A DNA stretch of 64,000 nt from Thalassovita sp. (GCA_017792425.1 CP051233.1:1956402-2020401); one strand, 5' to 3'; counted from the stretch's first letter, positions 24,899-33,898 are shown. Made by a program: numbers and translations. Notes: generated by a model not told the origin, from the letters alone.

Positions 24899-25657
24899 AT
24901 GGCTCTTCCCGAGTTCACCATGCGCCAGCTGCTGGAAGCCGGCGTTCACTTCGGCCACCAGACGCAGCGTTGGAACCCCCGTATGGGCGAGTTCATCTAT
25001 GGTCAGCGCAACGGCATCCACATCATGGACCTCACCCAGACGGTTCCGATGCTGGACGCGGCCCTGAACGTGATCCGCGAAACCGTCGCCAAGGGCGGCC
25101 GCATCCTGTTTGTCGGCACCAAGCGTCAGGCAGCGGCCCCGATCGCCGAAGCTGCTGAAAAATCGGCCCAGTACTACATGAACCACCGCTGGCTGGGTGG
25201 CACACTGACCAACTGGCAGACCGTTTCCCAGTCGATCAACCGTCTGAAGATGATCGACGAGAAGCTGGCCTCGGGGGCCGAAGGCCTGACCAAGAAAGAG
25301 CGCCTGAACATGGAACGCGATCAGCAGAAGCTGCAGGCTTCGCTGGGCGGCATCCGTGAAATGGGTGGTGTGCCGGACCTGCTGTTCGTCATCGACGTCA
25401 AGAAAGAATCGCTGGCAATCGCCGAGGCCAAGAAGCTGGGCATTCCGGTCGTGGCCGTGGTTGACACCAACTGTTCGCCCGCCGGCATTGACTACATCAT
25501 CCCCGGCAACGACGACGCGGCCCGCGCCCTGGCGCTGTACTGCGACCTGGCGGCCCGCGCAGCCCTGGACGGCATGACCGCCCAGTTGGGCGCTGCTGGT
25601 GTTGACCTGGGCGCGCTGGAAGAGGCGCCCGTCGAGGAAGCCGCGGCCGACGCCTAA
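24899..25657 (+). CDS. rpsB: 30S ribosomal protein S2
   Basis: A 252-residue ribosomal protein that joins the small subunit late, together with S1. The N-terminus ALPEFTMRQLLEAGVHFGHQTQRWNPRM is typical of bacterial S2, and NHRWLGGTLTNW and DTNCSPAGIDYIIPGNDDA are present. The frame is open 87 bases further upstream, but the start at 24899 follows an AAAGGAAAG site and gives the conserved N-terminus. rpsB and tsf form the usual operon. Confidence 0.97.
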   Translation: MALPEFTMRQLLEAGVHFGHQTQRWNPRMGEFIYGQRNGIHIMDLTQTVPMLDAALNVIRETVAKGGRILFVGTKRQAAAPIAEAAEKSAQYYMNHRWLGGTLTNWQTVSQSINRLKMIDEKLASGAEGLTKKERLNMERDQQKLQASLGGIREMGGVPDLLFVIDVKKESLAIAEAKKLGIPVVAVVDTNCSPAGIDYIIPGNDDAARALALYCDLAARAALDGMTAQLGAAGVDLGALEEAPVEEAAADA

Positions 25658-25680
25658 GCGTTCGTCATCAAACAGATACG

Positions 25681-25703
25681 GGGCGCGGGCATTGTCCGCG
25701 CCC
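25681..25703 (+). other. Hairpin between rpsB and tsf
   Basis: GGGCGCGG and CCGCGCCC pair around a seven-base loop in the 78-bp rpsB-tsf gap. There is no T-run, so it is more likely a processing, stabilising or weak attenuation signal than a full terminator. Confidence 0.5.
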
Positions 25704-25735
25704 GATATGACATTTCAATTTCGAGGAGATCCCAA

Positions 25736-26611
25736 ATGGCGATCACTGCTGCACAGGTGAAAGAACTGCGCGAAGCCACTGGCGCGGGCATGATGGATGC
25801 GAAGAAAGCCCTGACCGAAACCGACGGCGACTTCGAAGCCGCGGCCGACTGGCTGCGCACCAAGGGTCTGGCCAAGGCCGCCAAGAAATCGGGCCGCACC
25901 GCAGCCGAAGGTCTGGTTGCACTGGCCGTCAACGGTGGCGCTGGCGTCGCGGTCGAGGTGAACTCGGAAACCGATTTCGTCGCCAAGAACGGTGAATTCC
26001 AGTCCATGGTCAAAGGCATCGCCGATGCCGCGCTGAACGTGGCGGATGTCGAGGCGCTGAAAGACGCCAAGATTGGCGCCAAGTCCGTCGCCGACACTCT
26101 GACCGACAAGATCGCCACCATCGGCGAAAACATGAGCCTGCGCCGGATGGCCAAGATCGAGGCCCCGCAGGTGGTGACCTACGTGCACAACGCGGCTGCC
26201 GACGGCATGGGCAAGATCGGCGTTCTGGTCGGCCTGAACGGTGGTGACGAAACCTTTGGCAAGCAGGTCGCGATGCACATCGCCGCCGCCAACCCTGCCG
26301 GTCTGAACGAAGCAGACCTGGACCCGGCTGCTGTTGAGAAAGAGCGCCAGATCCAGATCGACATCGCGCGTGAATCGGGCAAGCCCGAAGCCGTGATCGA
26401 GAAGATGATCGAAGGCCGCATGAAGAAATTCATCGCCGAAAGCACCCTGCTGGGCCAGGCTTTCGTGGTGAACCCGGACCTGACCGTCGAAGCAGCCGCC
26501 AAAGAGGCAGGTGCAACCATCACCGGTTTCATCCGCCTGGAAGTTGGCGAAGGCATCGAGAAGAAAGAAGAAGATTTCGCCGCCGAAGTCGCCAAGGCGA
26601 TGCAAGGCTAA
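25736..26611 (+). CDS. tsf: Translation elongation factor Ts
   Basis: A 291-residue guanine-nucleotide exchange factor for EF-Tu. The N-terminal UBA-like domain (VKELREATGAGMMDAKKALTETDGD), the TDFVAKN core motif and the second subdomain ending in GEGIEKKEEDFAAEV are all present at normal length. AGGAG lies 8 bases before the ATG. A terminator follows. Confidence 0.97.
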   Translation: MAITAAQVKELREATGAGMMDAKKALTETDGDFEAAADWLRTKGLAKAAKKSGRTAAEGLVALAVNGGAGVAVEVNSETDFVAKNGEFQSMVKGIADAALNVADVEALKDAKIGAKSVADTLTDKIATIGENMSLRRMAKIEAPQVVTYVHNAAADGMGKIGVLVGLNGGDETFGKQVAMHIAAANPAGLNEADLDPAAVEKERQIQIDIARESGKPEAVIEKMIEGRMKKFIAESTLLGQAFVVNPDLTVEAAAKEAGATITGFIRLEVGEGIEKKEEDFAAEVAKAMQG

Positions 26612-26640
26612 CCTTCAGGTTTCCAAGCGCAAAATCAGAA

Positions 26641-26668
26641 AACCCCGGGCAAACCGCCCGGGGTTTTT
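26641..26668 (+). terminator. Terminator of the rpsB-tsf operon
   Basis: AACCCCGGGC and GCCCGGGGTT pair around a five-base loop and are followed by a T-run. Confidence 0.9.
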
Positions 26669-26682
26669 CATTATTCCGGGCA

Positions 26683-26709
26683 AAAAAAATCCGCCAAGAG
26701 CGGCGGAAG
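26683..26709 (-). terminator. Leftward terminator far downstream of luxR
   Basis: CCGCC-GCTCTT-GGCGG plus eight Ts on the leftward strand. It is 280 bases beyond the end of luxR. Confidence 0.85.
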
Positions 26710-26790
26710 TTCAGGAGGGTGAACCGACCCCCGAACGATTTGGGGATGAGCGGGGGCCGGTTCGTTAGGTGCCGGCAATCGGGCGAAAAT
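26683..26790 (-). ncRNA. Putative small RNA with CCUCC linker, downstream of luxR
   Basis: The leftward strand shows, in order, a 13-base-pair hairpin GAACCGGCCCCCG/CGGGGGTCGGTTC (26724-26766), a pyrimidine-rich linker ACCCTCCTGAACTTCC, and a terminator hairpin CCGCC-GCTCTT-GGCGG followed by eight Ts ending at 26683. It lies about 200 bases past the luxR stop, so it is either a separate small RNA or the processed end of a long luxR 3-prime region. The rest of the 26791-26992 gap shows nothing else I can support. Confidence 0.45.
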
Positions 26791-26992
26791 GCACCCGACG
26801 ACCGGCGAAACGGGAAGGGCCCCGTAATATCAGGGATACCCCGTCAAATGCTCCATGGCCAAAGCCACCACTCACGGAACACTTGCAGGTTGCACTTTTA
26901 CCTTGCGTAAAGAAAGTAGGGTATTCCGTACCTTTGCCGGCCGGGGCTGCCAAAAAGATCGTAAGGCACTGAAAGTAATTGATAAATAACGA

Positions 26993-27751
26993 TCATGCTT
27001 CCATGATGAACATCTGGTTCTGGAACGCCGCCTTCAATACCGCCTGGGCCGTTGTTTCGACGTTCAGGGCTTCGCGTGCCAGCCGAAGGTGCTTCTCTAC
27101 GGTGGCTGGCGTCAACCCCATGAGAAGGGCGATATCCTGCGTGGTCTTGCCATCAGCCACCCATTCCAGAGTTTCGCGCTGGCGTTTTGTCAGTTGGCGG
27201 CTGGACCCGGAATGGGGCAGGGTGATGATTTTCAGGTGGGCCACGTTGTTGATCGCGATGATATCTTCGCCATGTTGGTCCCAGATCCGGTCAACTTGGT
27301 CCTGGGACAGATCCTGCCGCGCCGTCAGCGCGATCGCGCCCTTGTTCCTGGACGAGATCGACTTGAAACTGATCGAATAGCCGGCGGTGACCCGCTGGGA
27401 CTGGTTGAACGCCACGACGTCTTGTTCGGCCTGGCTCAATTCTCCGTTCTGGGCCAGCCGTGGGATGATGTTCCAACTGCAGGCCCCATCGTTTTCCAGA
27501 ACCCATCTGACCATCGGCGCGTTGGCATACAGGCGTTGCCCCATGAACACGTCGGTATAGCTGGCGTCGTGATTTGTCAGGATGATGTAATCCTCGGGGT
27601 CGCCCAGAGAAGTGGCGGAACGGTTGCGGGTAAAGCCATAGAGCAGCCGGTCAAACCCATAGCTGGTCATCTTGCGGGTCAACATGTCCCAAAGCTCTTC
27701 CATGCTTTGGGCATTGGTCAAAGTTGTCAGATAGCAAGAGATCGACACGGA
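26993..27751 (-). CDS. LuxR-type regulator without adjacent LuxI (solo)
   Basis: A 252-residue protein with an autoinducer-binding fold (about 1-165) and a GerE/LuxR helix-turn-helix at about 185-240 (LTKRQRETLEWVADGKTTQDIALLMGLTPATVEKHL). By eye against TraR, the ligand pocket keeps Pro71 (Pro78), Trp85 (Trp92), Gly113 (Gly123) and an aromatic at Tyr61 (Phe68), but Trp57 is Tyr64 and the AHL-contacting Asp70 is Ala77. I use the GTG at 27751, which follows AGGGAAG by six bases, rather than the GTG 33 bases upstream. There is no luxI nearby. The position next to rpsB-tsf is familiar from roseobacters. Confidence 0.85.
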   Translation of the reverse strand, partial: SVSISCYLTTLTNAQSMEELWDMLTRKMTSYGFDRLLYGFTRNRSATSLGDPEDYIILTNHDASYTDVFMGQRLYANAPMVRWVLENDGACSWNIIPRLAQNGELSQAEQDVVAFNQSQRVTAGYSISFKSISSRNKGAIALTARQDLSQDQVDRIWDQHGEDIIAINNVAHLKIITLPHSGSSRQLTKRQRETLEWVADGKTTQDIALLMGLTPATVEKHLRLAREALNVETTAQAVLKAAFQNQMFIMEA

Positions 27752-27957
27752 ATACTTCCCTGAACCAGTCAAACACGACACCAACGCGGCAGATTGTCTG
27801 CTGCAGTGATGAAGAACGAACGAATGTTAATAATACGTATCATAATATGTTGGGCTGGAATATGTCGAGCCGACAAAGGTCTATCGTTGCGAAAAGGTGG
27901 ACAATCGTTCGGTTGGTCAATCAAATAATAACCATAATACCGATTACGCGAAATTGA
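27752..27957. promoter_or_regulatory. AT-rich luxR upstream region with a 13-base dyad
   Basis: The dyad GCAGA-TTG-TCTGC at 27789-27801 is about 38 bases upstream of the luxR GTG start and could be a regulator site, perhaps of LuxR itself. The rest (27810-27957) is markedly AT-rich for this genome, with TAATACGTAT and CATAATAT, as expected of a promoter. No gene was found here. Confidence 0.4.
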
Positions 27958-29208
27958 CTACCTGCCGCTGATCAGGTGCACCACCCGTGCCCCGGATTCG
28001 TAATACAGCCCTTTCAACAGCGCCAACGGGTCCGCGTAGCTCTCGACCGGGCGGATTGGCAGGCAGTCTTCGTTTCCGCAGGCCAGTGACTCGGCGATGC
28101 GGCTGCCCAACACGGTTCCCGGTGCAATACCGCGCCCAGAAAACCCGAACACGGCGAATCCGTTTTTCCCCAGGCGTAGAAGCCTTGGGATATGGTCATT
28201 GGTCATGCCGATCCGGCCTGCCCAGAAATGGGTAAACTCCTGGTCTGCCAGCTCTGGAAACAGGTTCGACAGCGCCCGACGCGCCCAGGATTGGTGAATA
28301 CCCAACCGGTCTGGCAGTCCCATCGCGCCGAAAATAAACCGTCCTGCCTGGTCCAGACGGAATGATTTCATCACCAGCCCGGTGTCCCAACATCCCTCGC
28401 CGCCCGGCAAAATCCGTGCCCGCAAGTCATCAGGCAATGGTCGGGTGGCCAATTGAAAGAAATTCACCGGGGACAGTGATGTGGTCCGTAACCCGTTGAT
28501 TTTCCTGTGGTAGGAATCTGTCGCCACCAGCAACGCCTTCGCCGTAACGGTGCCGTTCTGGGTTCGCACAGTCCAATCCGCCGATCGCGCAACATGGGTC
28601 ACGGCAGAGTTTTCGTGCAGCGAGGCGCCTGCTTGCACAGCGGCCCGTGCCAGTCCCGTGACGTAGGCCAGGGGCTGAACTGTCCCTGCCCTCTGATCAC
28701 GCAATGCGCCGTAAAATGATTTTGAACCAGTGGCTTGCGCGGCGTCCTTCGTGTTGATCAAGTCAACCGGCGCCTTCCGCGCTTTCTGTTGCGACAGCCG
28801 AGACTGCAGATCCTTCAGGCCATTGGCGGAATGGGCGCAATGCAGCGTGCCTTGGCGCACGGGTTCACATTGGATGGCATGGCGGTCAATCAGGTCAAAC
28901 ACCAGATCGGGACCGGCCGCTAGCGCAGAGTTCAGGCGGTCCCCGGCGGCCTGCCCCATCTGCGCGCACACCTGATCTGGCGGCAGCCACAGCCCGGCGT
29001 TAACCAGCCCGACGTTGCGGCCAGAGCCGCCGTACCCGATGGTCGCGGCCTCCAGCAGGATCACGCGCGCGCCCTGCCCTGCGGCCTGCAACGCGGCGGC
29101 GCAGCCTGTAAAGCCGCCCCCGATGATCACAAGGTCCGCTGTATGATCCCCTTGCAGGGGATGACTGTTAAATGCTTCGGCGCAAGTCTGTGTCCAGAGG
29201 TTGTTCAT
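27958..29208 (-). CDS. FAD-dependent oxidoreductase of the DAO family
   Basis: A 416-residue flavoprotein. The dinucleotide-binding motif VIIGGGFTGCAAALQAA is at about 27-43, and the ATG-like GYGGSGRNVGLVNAGLW motif after the second strand is typical of amine/amino acid oxidases such as gamma-glutamylputrescine oxidase and related D-amino acid dehydrogenases. The C-terminal FGFSGRGIAPGTVLG is the FAD-pyrophosphate segment. The substrate is unknown. It stands downstream of gcdH, but the gcdH terminator lies between them, so it is probably separate. Confidence 0.8.
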   Translation of the reverse strand: MNNLWTQTCAEAFNSHPLQGDHTADLVIIGGGFTGCAAALQAAGQGARVILLEAATIGYGGSGRNVGLVNAGLWLPPDQVCAQMGQAAGDRLNSALAAGPDLVFDLIDRHAIQCEPVRQGTLHCAHSANGLKDLQSRLSQQKARKAPVDLINTKDAAQATGSKSFYGALRDQRAGTVQPLAYVTGLARAAVQAGASLHENSAVTHVARSADWTVRTQNGTVTAKALLVATDSYHRKINGLRTTSLSPVNFFQLATRPLPDDLRARILPGGEGCWDTGLVMKSFRLDQAGRFIFGAMGLPDRLGIHQSWARRALSNLFPELADQEFTHFWAGRIGMTNDHIPRLLRLGKNGFAVFGFSGRGIAPGTVLGSRIAESLACGNEDCLPIRPVESYADPLALLKGLYYESGARVVHLISGR

Positions 29209-29270
29209 CGCGGGGCTCCTGCTTCCGTTAAGCGGTACTGAGCAGAGACCGTTGGTTCAACCCGGAAAAT

Positions 29271-29296
29271 AGGGGCGCTGTGCAGCGCCCCGTCAG
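29271..29296 (-). terminator. Terminator of gcdH
   Basis: On the leftward strand GGGGCGCTG-CA-CAGCGCCCC, a perfect inverted repeat, is followed by TATTTTCC, nine bases past the gcdH stop. Confidence 0.75.
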
Positions 29297-29300
29297 TAGA

Positions 29301-30521
29301 TCAGAAAAAAGCCTGCAGCCCGGTCTGTGCCCGCCCGAGGATCAGGGCGTGGACATCATGTGCGCCTTCGTAGGTGTTCACGGTTTCCAGGTTCACCATG
29401 TGACGGATGACACCGAACTCCAGGCTGATCCCGTTGCCGCCGTGCATGTCGCGGGCCAAGCGGGCAATGTCCAGCGCCTTGCCGCAGTTGTTGCGCTTGA
29501 CGATCGAGATCATCTCGGGCGCAGCGTTGGCTTCGTCCATCAGGCGACCGACGCGCAGTGACGCCTGCAGACCCAACGCGATCTCTGTTTGCATTTCAGC
29601 AAGCTTTTTCTGATAAAGCTGAGTCGCAGCAAGCGGGCGTTTGAACTGATGACGGTCCAGACCGTATTGGCGGGCGGCGTGCCAGCAGAATTCGGCGGCG
29701 CCGAGGACGCCCCAACTGATGCCGTAGCGGGCGCGGTTAAGGCAACCGAACGGTCCCTTCAGACCTTCGACATGAGGCAGCAGCGCATCCTCGCCGACCT
29801 CGACATTGTCCAGCACGATTTCCCCGGTGATAGAGGCGCGCAGCGACATCTTTTTCTCGATTTTCGGGGCGGAAAGTCCCTTCATGCCCTTTTCCAGAAC
29901 GAAGCCGCGGATCTTGCCGCCGTGGGCTTCGGACTTGGCCCAGACCACGAAAACATCAGCGATCGGGCTGTTGGAAATCCACATCTTGGAACCGGTCAGA
30001 ACATAACCGCCATCGGTCTTAACTGCGCGGGTTTTCATGCCGGCCGGGTCCGATCCGGCGTCCGGTTCGGTCAGTCCGAAACAGCCGATCCACTCACCGC
30101 TTGCCAGTTTCGGAAGATATTTTTTACGTTGTTCTTCAGAGCCATAAGCATAGATGGGGTACATCACCAGCGACGACTGCACCGACATCATCGAACGGTA
30201 ACCGCTGTCGACGCGCTCGACCTCGCGGGCGACCAGGCCATAGGTCACATAGCCAGCGCCCAGACCGCCGTATTCCTCGGGGAGGGTCGTGCCCAGCAGG
30301 CCCATATCGCCCATTTCCTTAAAGATCGACGGATCGGTGTATTCGTTCTGGAACGCCTCCAGGACGCGTGGTTGCAGCTTTTCCTGGCAATAGGCGCGGG
30401 CGCTGTCACGAATCATGCGTTCGTCTTCGGTCAGCTGGTCCTCCAGACGGAACGGATCGTCCCAAGTGAAGGTGCTGAGGTCGGGGGCGTCTTTGGGGCG
30501 GAGGGTGGGCTTGTCGCTCAT
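29301..30521 (-). CDS. gcdH: Glutaryl-CoA dehydrogenase
   Basis: A 406-residue acyl-CoA dehydrogenase that oxidises and decarboxylates glutaryl-CoA to crotonyl-CoA in lysine/tryptophan breakdown. The N-terminal FTWDDPFRLEDQLTEDERMIRD, the FGLTEPDAGSDPAGMKTRA flavin-binding segment and the C-terminal NTYEGAHDVHALILG with the catalytic base at about Glu385 are diagnostic. A LysR-type gene diverges from it across 112 bp and likely controls it. Confidence 0.93.
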   Translation of the reverse strand: MSDKPTLRPKDAPDLSTFTWDDPFRLEDQLTEDERMIRDSARAYCQEKLQPRVLEAFQNEYTDPSIFKEMGDMGLLGTTLPEEYGGLGAGYVTYGLVAREVERVDSGYRSMMSVQSSLVMYPIYAYGSEEQRKKYLPKLASGEWIGCFGLTEPDAGSDPAGMKTRAVKTDGGYVLTGSKMWISNSPIADVFVVWAKSEAHGGKIRGFVLEKGMKGLSAPKIEKKMSLRASITGEIVLDNVEVGEDALLPHVEGLKGPFGCLNRARYGISWGVLGAAEFCWHAARQYGLDRHQFKRPLAATQLYQKKLAEMQTEIALGLQASLRVGRLMDEANAAPEMISIVKRNNCGKALDIARLARDMHGGNGISLEFGVIRHMVNLETVNTYEGAHDVHALILGRAQTGLQAFF

Positions 30522-30633
30522 TTCTGGGATCCAATCGTAAACATGATTTTTTTGCGGGTTTGATGCAGGTTACCTTGCGTTTCTGGCCAAAAACAGCAAA
30601 TCTTTCGCATCATATCATGAGTTAACCGCATAC

Positions 30634-31542
30634 ATGTTCGCCCCGCGCCGCTTTCTGCCCTCTATTTCTTCCCTGCGTGCGCTGGAGGCGCTGGACAGGT
30701 TGGGATCGGCCACCGCCGTCGCGGAAGAGCTGAACCAGACCCAAAGCGCCGTCAGCCGCCAGTTGCAGGCGCTGGAGGCGCAACTGGGCACCGAACTGAT
30801 CCTGCGCGAGCGCAAGAAGATGCGGCTGACCCCGGCGGCGCAGGATTATGCCGCTGAAATCCGCGCAGCCCTGCAGCAGATCGCGCAGGCCAGCGTGAAA
30901 CTGCAACTGAACCCAGAGGGCGGCAGCCTGAACCTGGCGATATTGCCGACCTTCGGGATGCGCTGGCTGGTCCCCCGGCTGGGAGAGTTCGCGCGCCTGC
31001 GCCCGGATGTGACAATCAACATGTCCACCCGGATAGAACGCTTTAACTTTGCTGTTGAACCATTTGATGCAGCGATACATTATGGAAAACCGGATTGGTC
31101 GGGTGCAGCGCATCTGAAGCTGATGGACGAACATGTTCTGCCGGTCTGCGCCCCCGATCTGATCGCCGGGCAAACCATTGCGCACCCGCGCGACCTGCTG
31201 GACTATCCACTGTTGCAGATCCAGACCCGCCCGCAGGCCTGGGCGGGCTGGTTCGCATCTTACGGGGTAGAAGCGCCGGGGTTGCCCGGCACGGTTTATG
31301 ACCAGTTCACCACGATCACCCAAGCGGCGATACATGGGCTGGGGATCGCCCTGCTGCCCGATTACCTGGCGCGACCGGAGTTGGACAGCGGGCGGCTGGT
31401 GGCGGCTTATGGCACCGCCACGCGGACACTGGGCAGCTACTACCTGGTCTGGCCGGTGGAAAAGGCGCGCAACCGGTCACTGACGGTGTTCCGGGCCTGG
31501 CTGGCCACACAGGCAGAGCTGGAGGACGGGCTGCCACGTTGA
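30634..31542 (+). CDS. LysR-family regulator divergent from gcdH
   Basis: A 302-residue protein: N-terminal winged helix-turn-helix (SISSLRALEALDRLGSATAVAEELNQTQSAVSRQLQALEAQLG) and a C-terminal periplasmic-binding-like effector domain of the GcvA branch (GLGIALLPDYLARPELDSGRLV). Regulators of this branch divergent from gcdH are common in proteobacteria, so control of glutarate catabolism is likely. The shared intergenic region holds the AT-rich stretch ATCATATCATGAGTTAAC just ahead of the start, a possible operator. Confidence 0.88.
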   Translation: MFAPRRFLPSISSLRALEALDRLGSATAVAEELNQTQSAVSRQLQALEAQLGTELILRERKKMRLTPAAQDYAAEIRAALQQIAQASVKLQLNPEGGSLNLAILPTFGMRWLVPRLGEFARLRPDVTINMSTRIERFNFAVEPFDAAIHYGKPDWSGAAHLKLMDEHVLPVCAPDLIAGQTIAHPRDLLDYPLLQIQTRPQAWAGWFASYGVEAPGLPGTVYDQFTTITQAAIHGLGIALLPDYLARPELDSGRLVAAYGTATRTLGSYYLVWPVEKARNRSLTVFRAWLATQAELEDGLPR

Positions 31543-31660
31543 AACATGTGCAACGCTCATGCTTTACCGCGCCTTAACCCTTAGGATGCACGACGGGTGA
31601 ACGATTTGGAAACCTGTCAGGCCGTACGGTTCAAGGCCTGAAACGGACGAGTCGTCCACC

Positions 31661-32347
31661 CTATCCCAGCGCGTATCCTGCGCCGCGCACGGTGCGCACC
31701 GGATCGTCGCCGCCATGCACGGTCAGCGCCTTGCGCAAGCGGCCGACATGGACGTCAACGGTGCGGGTATCAACGTAGATGTCGCGGCCCCAGACCCGGT
31801 CCAGCAGTTGTTCGCGGGTCCAGACGCGGCCCGGTTTTTCGATCAGCGTGGACAGCAGTCGAAATTCCGTGGGGCCAAGTTTCAGTTCCTGCCCGTCGCG
31901 GGTAACGCGGTGGGTTTCGGAATCCAGCACGATGTCCTGATATTCCAGCCGCTGTCCTACCGATGACGGGCGGGTGCGGCGCAACTGGGCGCGGACGCGG
32001 GCCATCAACTCGATCACCGAATAGGGTTTGACGACGTAATCATCGGCCCCGGTTTCCAGCCCGCGCACCTTGTCCACGTCTTCGGAGCGGGCCGACAGCA
32101 TCAGCACCGGGATGGCGCGGGTTTCGGGGCGGGTTTTCAGGCGGCGGCAGACCTCTATCCCCGACAGGTTCGGCATCATCCAGTCAAGGATGACTAGATC
32201 GGGGGTTTCCTCTTCCACCAGCATCAGCCCCTCTTCGCCATCGACGGCGCGGACGACACGGAAACCTTCGGCTTCGAGGTTATAGGCCAGAACCTCGCGC
32301 TGTGCGGGTTCGTCTTCGACCAGGAGTACGGTGGGTTGGGTGGACAT
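31661..32347 (-). CDS. phoB: Phosphate regulon response regulator
   Basis: A 228-residue OmpR-type response regulator. The receiver domain has the acidic pair in VEDEP, the phospho-acceptor Asp55 in VILDWMMP and the KPYS lysine; the winged helix at about 130-225 ends in YVDTRTVDVHVGRLRKAL and VRGAGYAL. PhoB activates genes preceded by Pho boxes under phosphate limitation. It is the last gene of the pstSCAB-phoU-phoB unit; its partner kinase phoR is about 6 kb away and transcribed from another promoter. Confidence 0.95.
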   Translation of the reverse strand: MSTQPTVLLVEDEPAQREVLAYNLEAEGFRVVRAVDGEEGLMLVEEETPDLVILDWMMPNLSGIEVCRRLKTRPETRAIPVLMLSARSEDVDKVRGLETGADDYVVKPYSVIELMARVRAQLRRTRPSSVGQRLEYQDIVLDSETHRVTRDGQELKLGPTEFRLLSTLIEKPGRVWTREQLLDRVWGRDIYVDTRTVDVHVGRLRKALTVHGGDDPVRTVRGAGYALG

Positions 32348-32357
32348 GGCGGCGCTC

Positions 32358-33074
32358 TCAGAACTTGCCCAGTTCGGCCTGGACCGAGGTCTGGTCCCCT
32401 TTCGGGCGGGATTCCTCGGGCATCTTGCCGGTGACAAGGTACACGACCTGTTCGGCGATGGCGGTGACGTGATCGCCCATCCGTTCGGTGTTCTTGGCGA
32501 TGAAATGCAGGTGCATGCAGGGGGTGATGTTCCGCGGGTCTTCCATCATGAAGGTCAGGAATTCGCGGAACAGGGCGTTGTACATCTGGTCAACGTCCTG
32601 ATCGCGCTGGATCACGTCCAGCGCCAGCCCGGCGTCGCGGCGGATATAGGCGTCCAGCGCGTCCTTCAGCATCAGTTGCACCTCGCGCGCCATACGGCGC
32701 AGAGACGCGGCGGACCCGCTGACCGGGGTCATCTGGGCCAGAACGCCGGTGCGCTTGGCCATGTTCTTGGCATAGTCGCCGATACGTTCCAGGTTGCCGG
32801 CGATCTTCATCACGGTGAGGATCACGCGCAGGTCCACGGCGGCGGGCGCGCGCAGGGCGATGACGCGGGCTGTGTCCTGGTTGATCTGCTCTTCCAGCGC
32901 GTCGATGGCGGTATCTGCGGCGCGGACCTTTTCGGCCAGTTCCAGATCCTGTTCTTCCAGCGATTGGGCGGCATCCAGGATGGCGGCCTCGACCAGGCCG
33001 CCCATTTTCATGATCTGGGCCTGCACGGTTTCAAGGTCGCGGTCGAAGGCAGAGAGGATATGCTTGTCGGACAT
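32358..33074 (-). CDS. phoU: Phosphate signalling protein PhoU
   Basis: A 238-residue all-helical protein with two PhoU repeats. Each has the metal-binding E/D-x3-D type motif, seen around DAAIDALE-like AADTAIDALEEQIN and the second-half DQDVDQMYNALFREFL, and NLERIGDYAKNMAKR and NTERMGDHVTAIAEQ are the classical signatures. PhoU signals from the Pst transporter to PhoR to keep the regulon off when phosphate is plentiful. It lies between pstB and phoB in one transcript. Confidence 0.95.
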   Translation of the reverse strand: MSDKHILSAFDRDLETVQAQIMKMGGLVEAAILDAAQSLEEQDLELAEKVRAADTAIDALEEQINQDTARVIALRAPAAVDLRVILTVMKIAGNLERIGDYAKNMAKRTGVLAQMTPVSGSAASLRRMAREVQLMLKDALDAYIRRDAGLALDVIQRDQDVDQMYNALFREFLTFMMEDPRNITPCMHLHFIAKNTERMGDHVTAIAEQVVYLVTGKMPEESRPKGDQTSVQAELGKF

Positions 33075-33085
33075 GTGCTGTTTCC

Positions 33086-33883
33086 TTACCCGATGCGGCC
33101 GGTGATATAACTTTCGGTGCGCGGATCGACGGGGTTGGTGAAAATCTGCGTCGTGTCGCCGTATTCCACCAGGTTGCCCAGGTGGAAGAAGGCGGTTTTC
33201 TGGCTGACGCGGGCGGCCTGCTGCATCGAGTGGGTGACGATCACCACGGAAAAGTTCTGGCGCAGCTCGTCGATCAGTTCCTCGACCTGGGCGGTGGCGA
33301 TCGGGTCCAGCGCGGAACAGGGTTCGTCCATCAGCAACACCTCGGGTTCGGTGGCCACGGCGCGGGCGATGCACAGGCGCTGCTGCTGGCCGCCCGACAG
33401 GCCGGTGCCGGGGGCGTGCAGGCGGTCCTTCACTTCGTCCCAGATGGCACCGCGGCGCAGGGATTTTTCAACGATTTCGTCCAGTTCGGCCTTGTTGCGG
33501 GCCAGTCCGTGGATGCGCGGGCCATAGGCCACGTTGTCATAGATGGATTTCGGGAAGGGGTTTGGTTTCTGGAACACCATGCCGACCTTGGCGCGCAGTT
33601 GCACCGGGTCCACGCGCGGATCGTAGATGTTTTCGCCGTCCAGCGTGATGTCGCCGGTGACGCGGCAGATGTCGATCGTGTCGTTCATCCGGTTCAGGCA
33701 GCGCAGGAAGGTGGATTTGCCGCAGCCCGAGGGGCCGATAAAGGCGGTCACGGTGTTGCCCAGCAGGTCAACGGATACATCCTTGATGGCGTGGGTATCC
33801 CCGTAGTGCACCTGCACGTCTCGGGCGGCAATCTTGATTGTTTTCTGCTCCACGGCGGTCTCCGGGATGGTTGTGTCGTACAT
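33086..33883 (-). CDS. pstB: Phosphate ABC transporter ATPase
   Basis: A 265-residue ABC ATPase. Walker A is GPSGCGKS, followed by the family-specific TFLRCLNRMND; the Q-loop is FQKPNPFPKSIYDNVAYGPR; the signature is LSGGQQQRLCIARA; Walker B is VLLMDEPCSALDP. It powers high-affinity phosphate import through PstC and PstA. It lies 15 bp after pstA. Confidence 0.97.
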   Translation of the reverse strand: MYDTTIPETAVEQKTIKIAARDVQVHYGDTHAIKDVSVDLLGNTVTAFIGPSGCGKSTFLRCLNRMNDTIDICRVTGDITLDGENIYDPRVDPVQLRAKVGMVFQKPNPFPKSIYDNVAYGPRIHGLARNKAELDEIVEKSLRRGAIWDEVKDRLHAPGTGLSGGQQQRLCIARAVATEPEVLLMDEPCSALDPIATAQVEELIDELRQNFSVVIVTHSMQQAARVSQKTAFFHLGNLVEYGDTTQIFTNPVDPRTESYITGRIG

Positions 33884-33898
33884 TTGCGTGTCTCCGGG

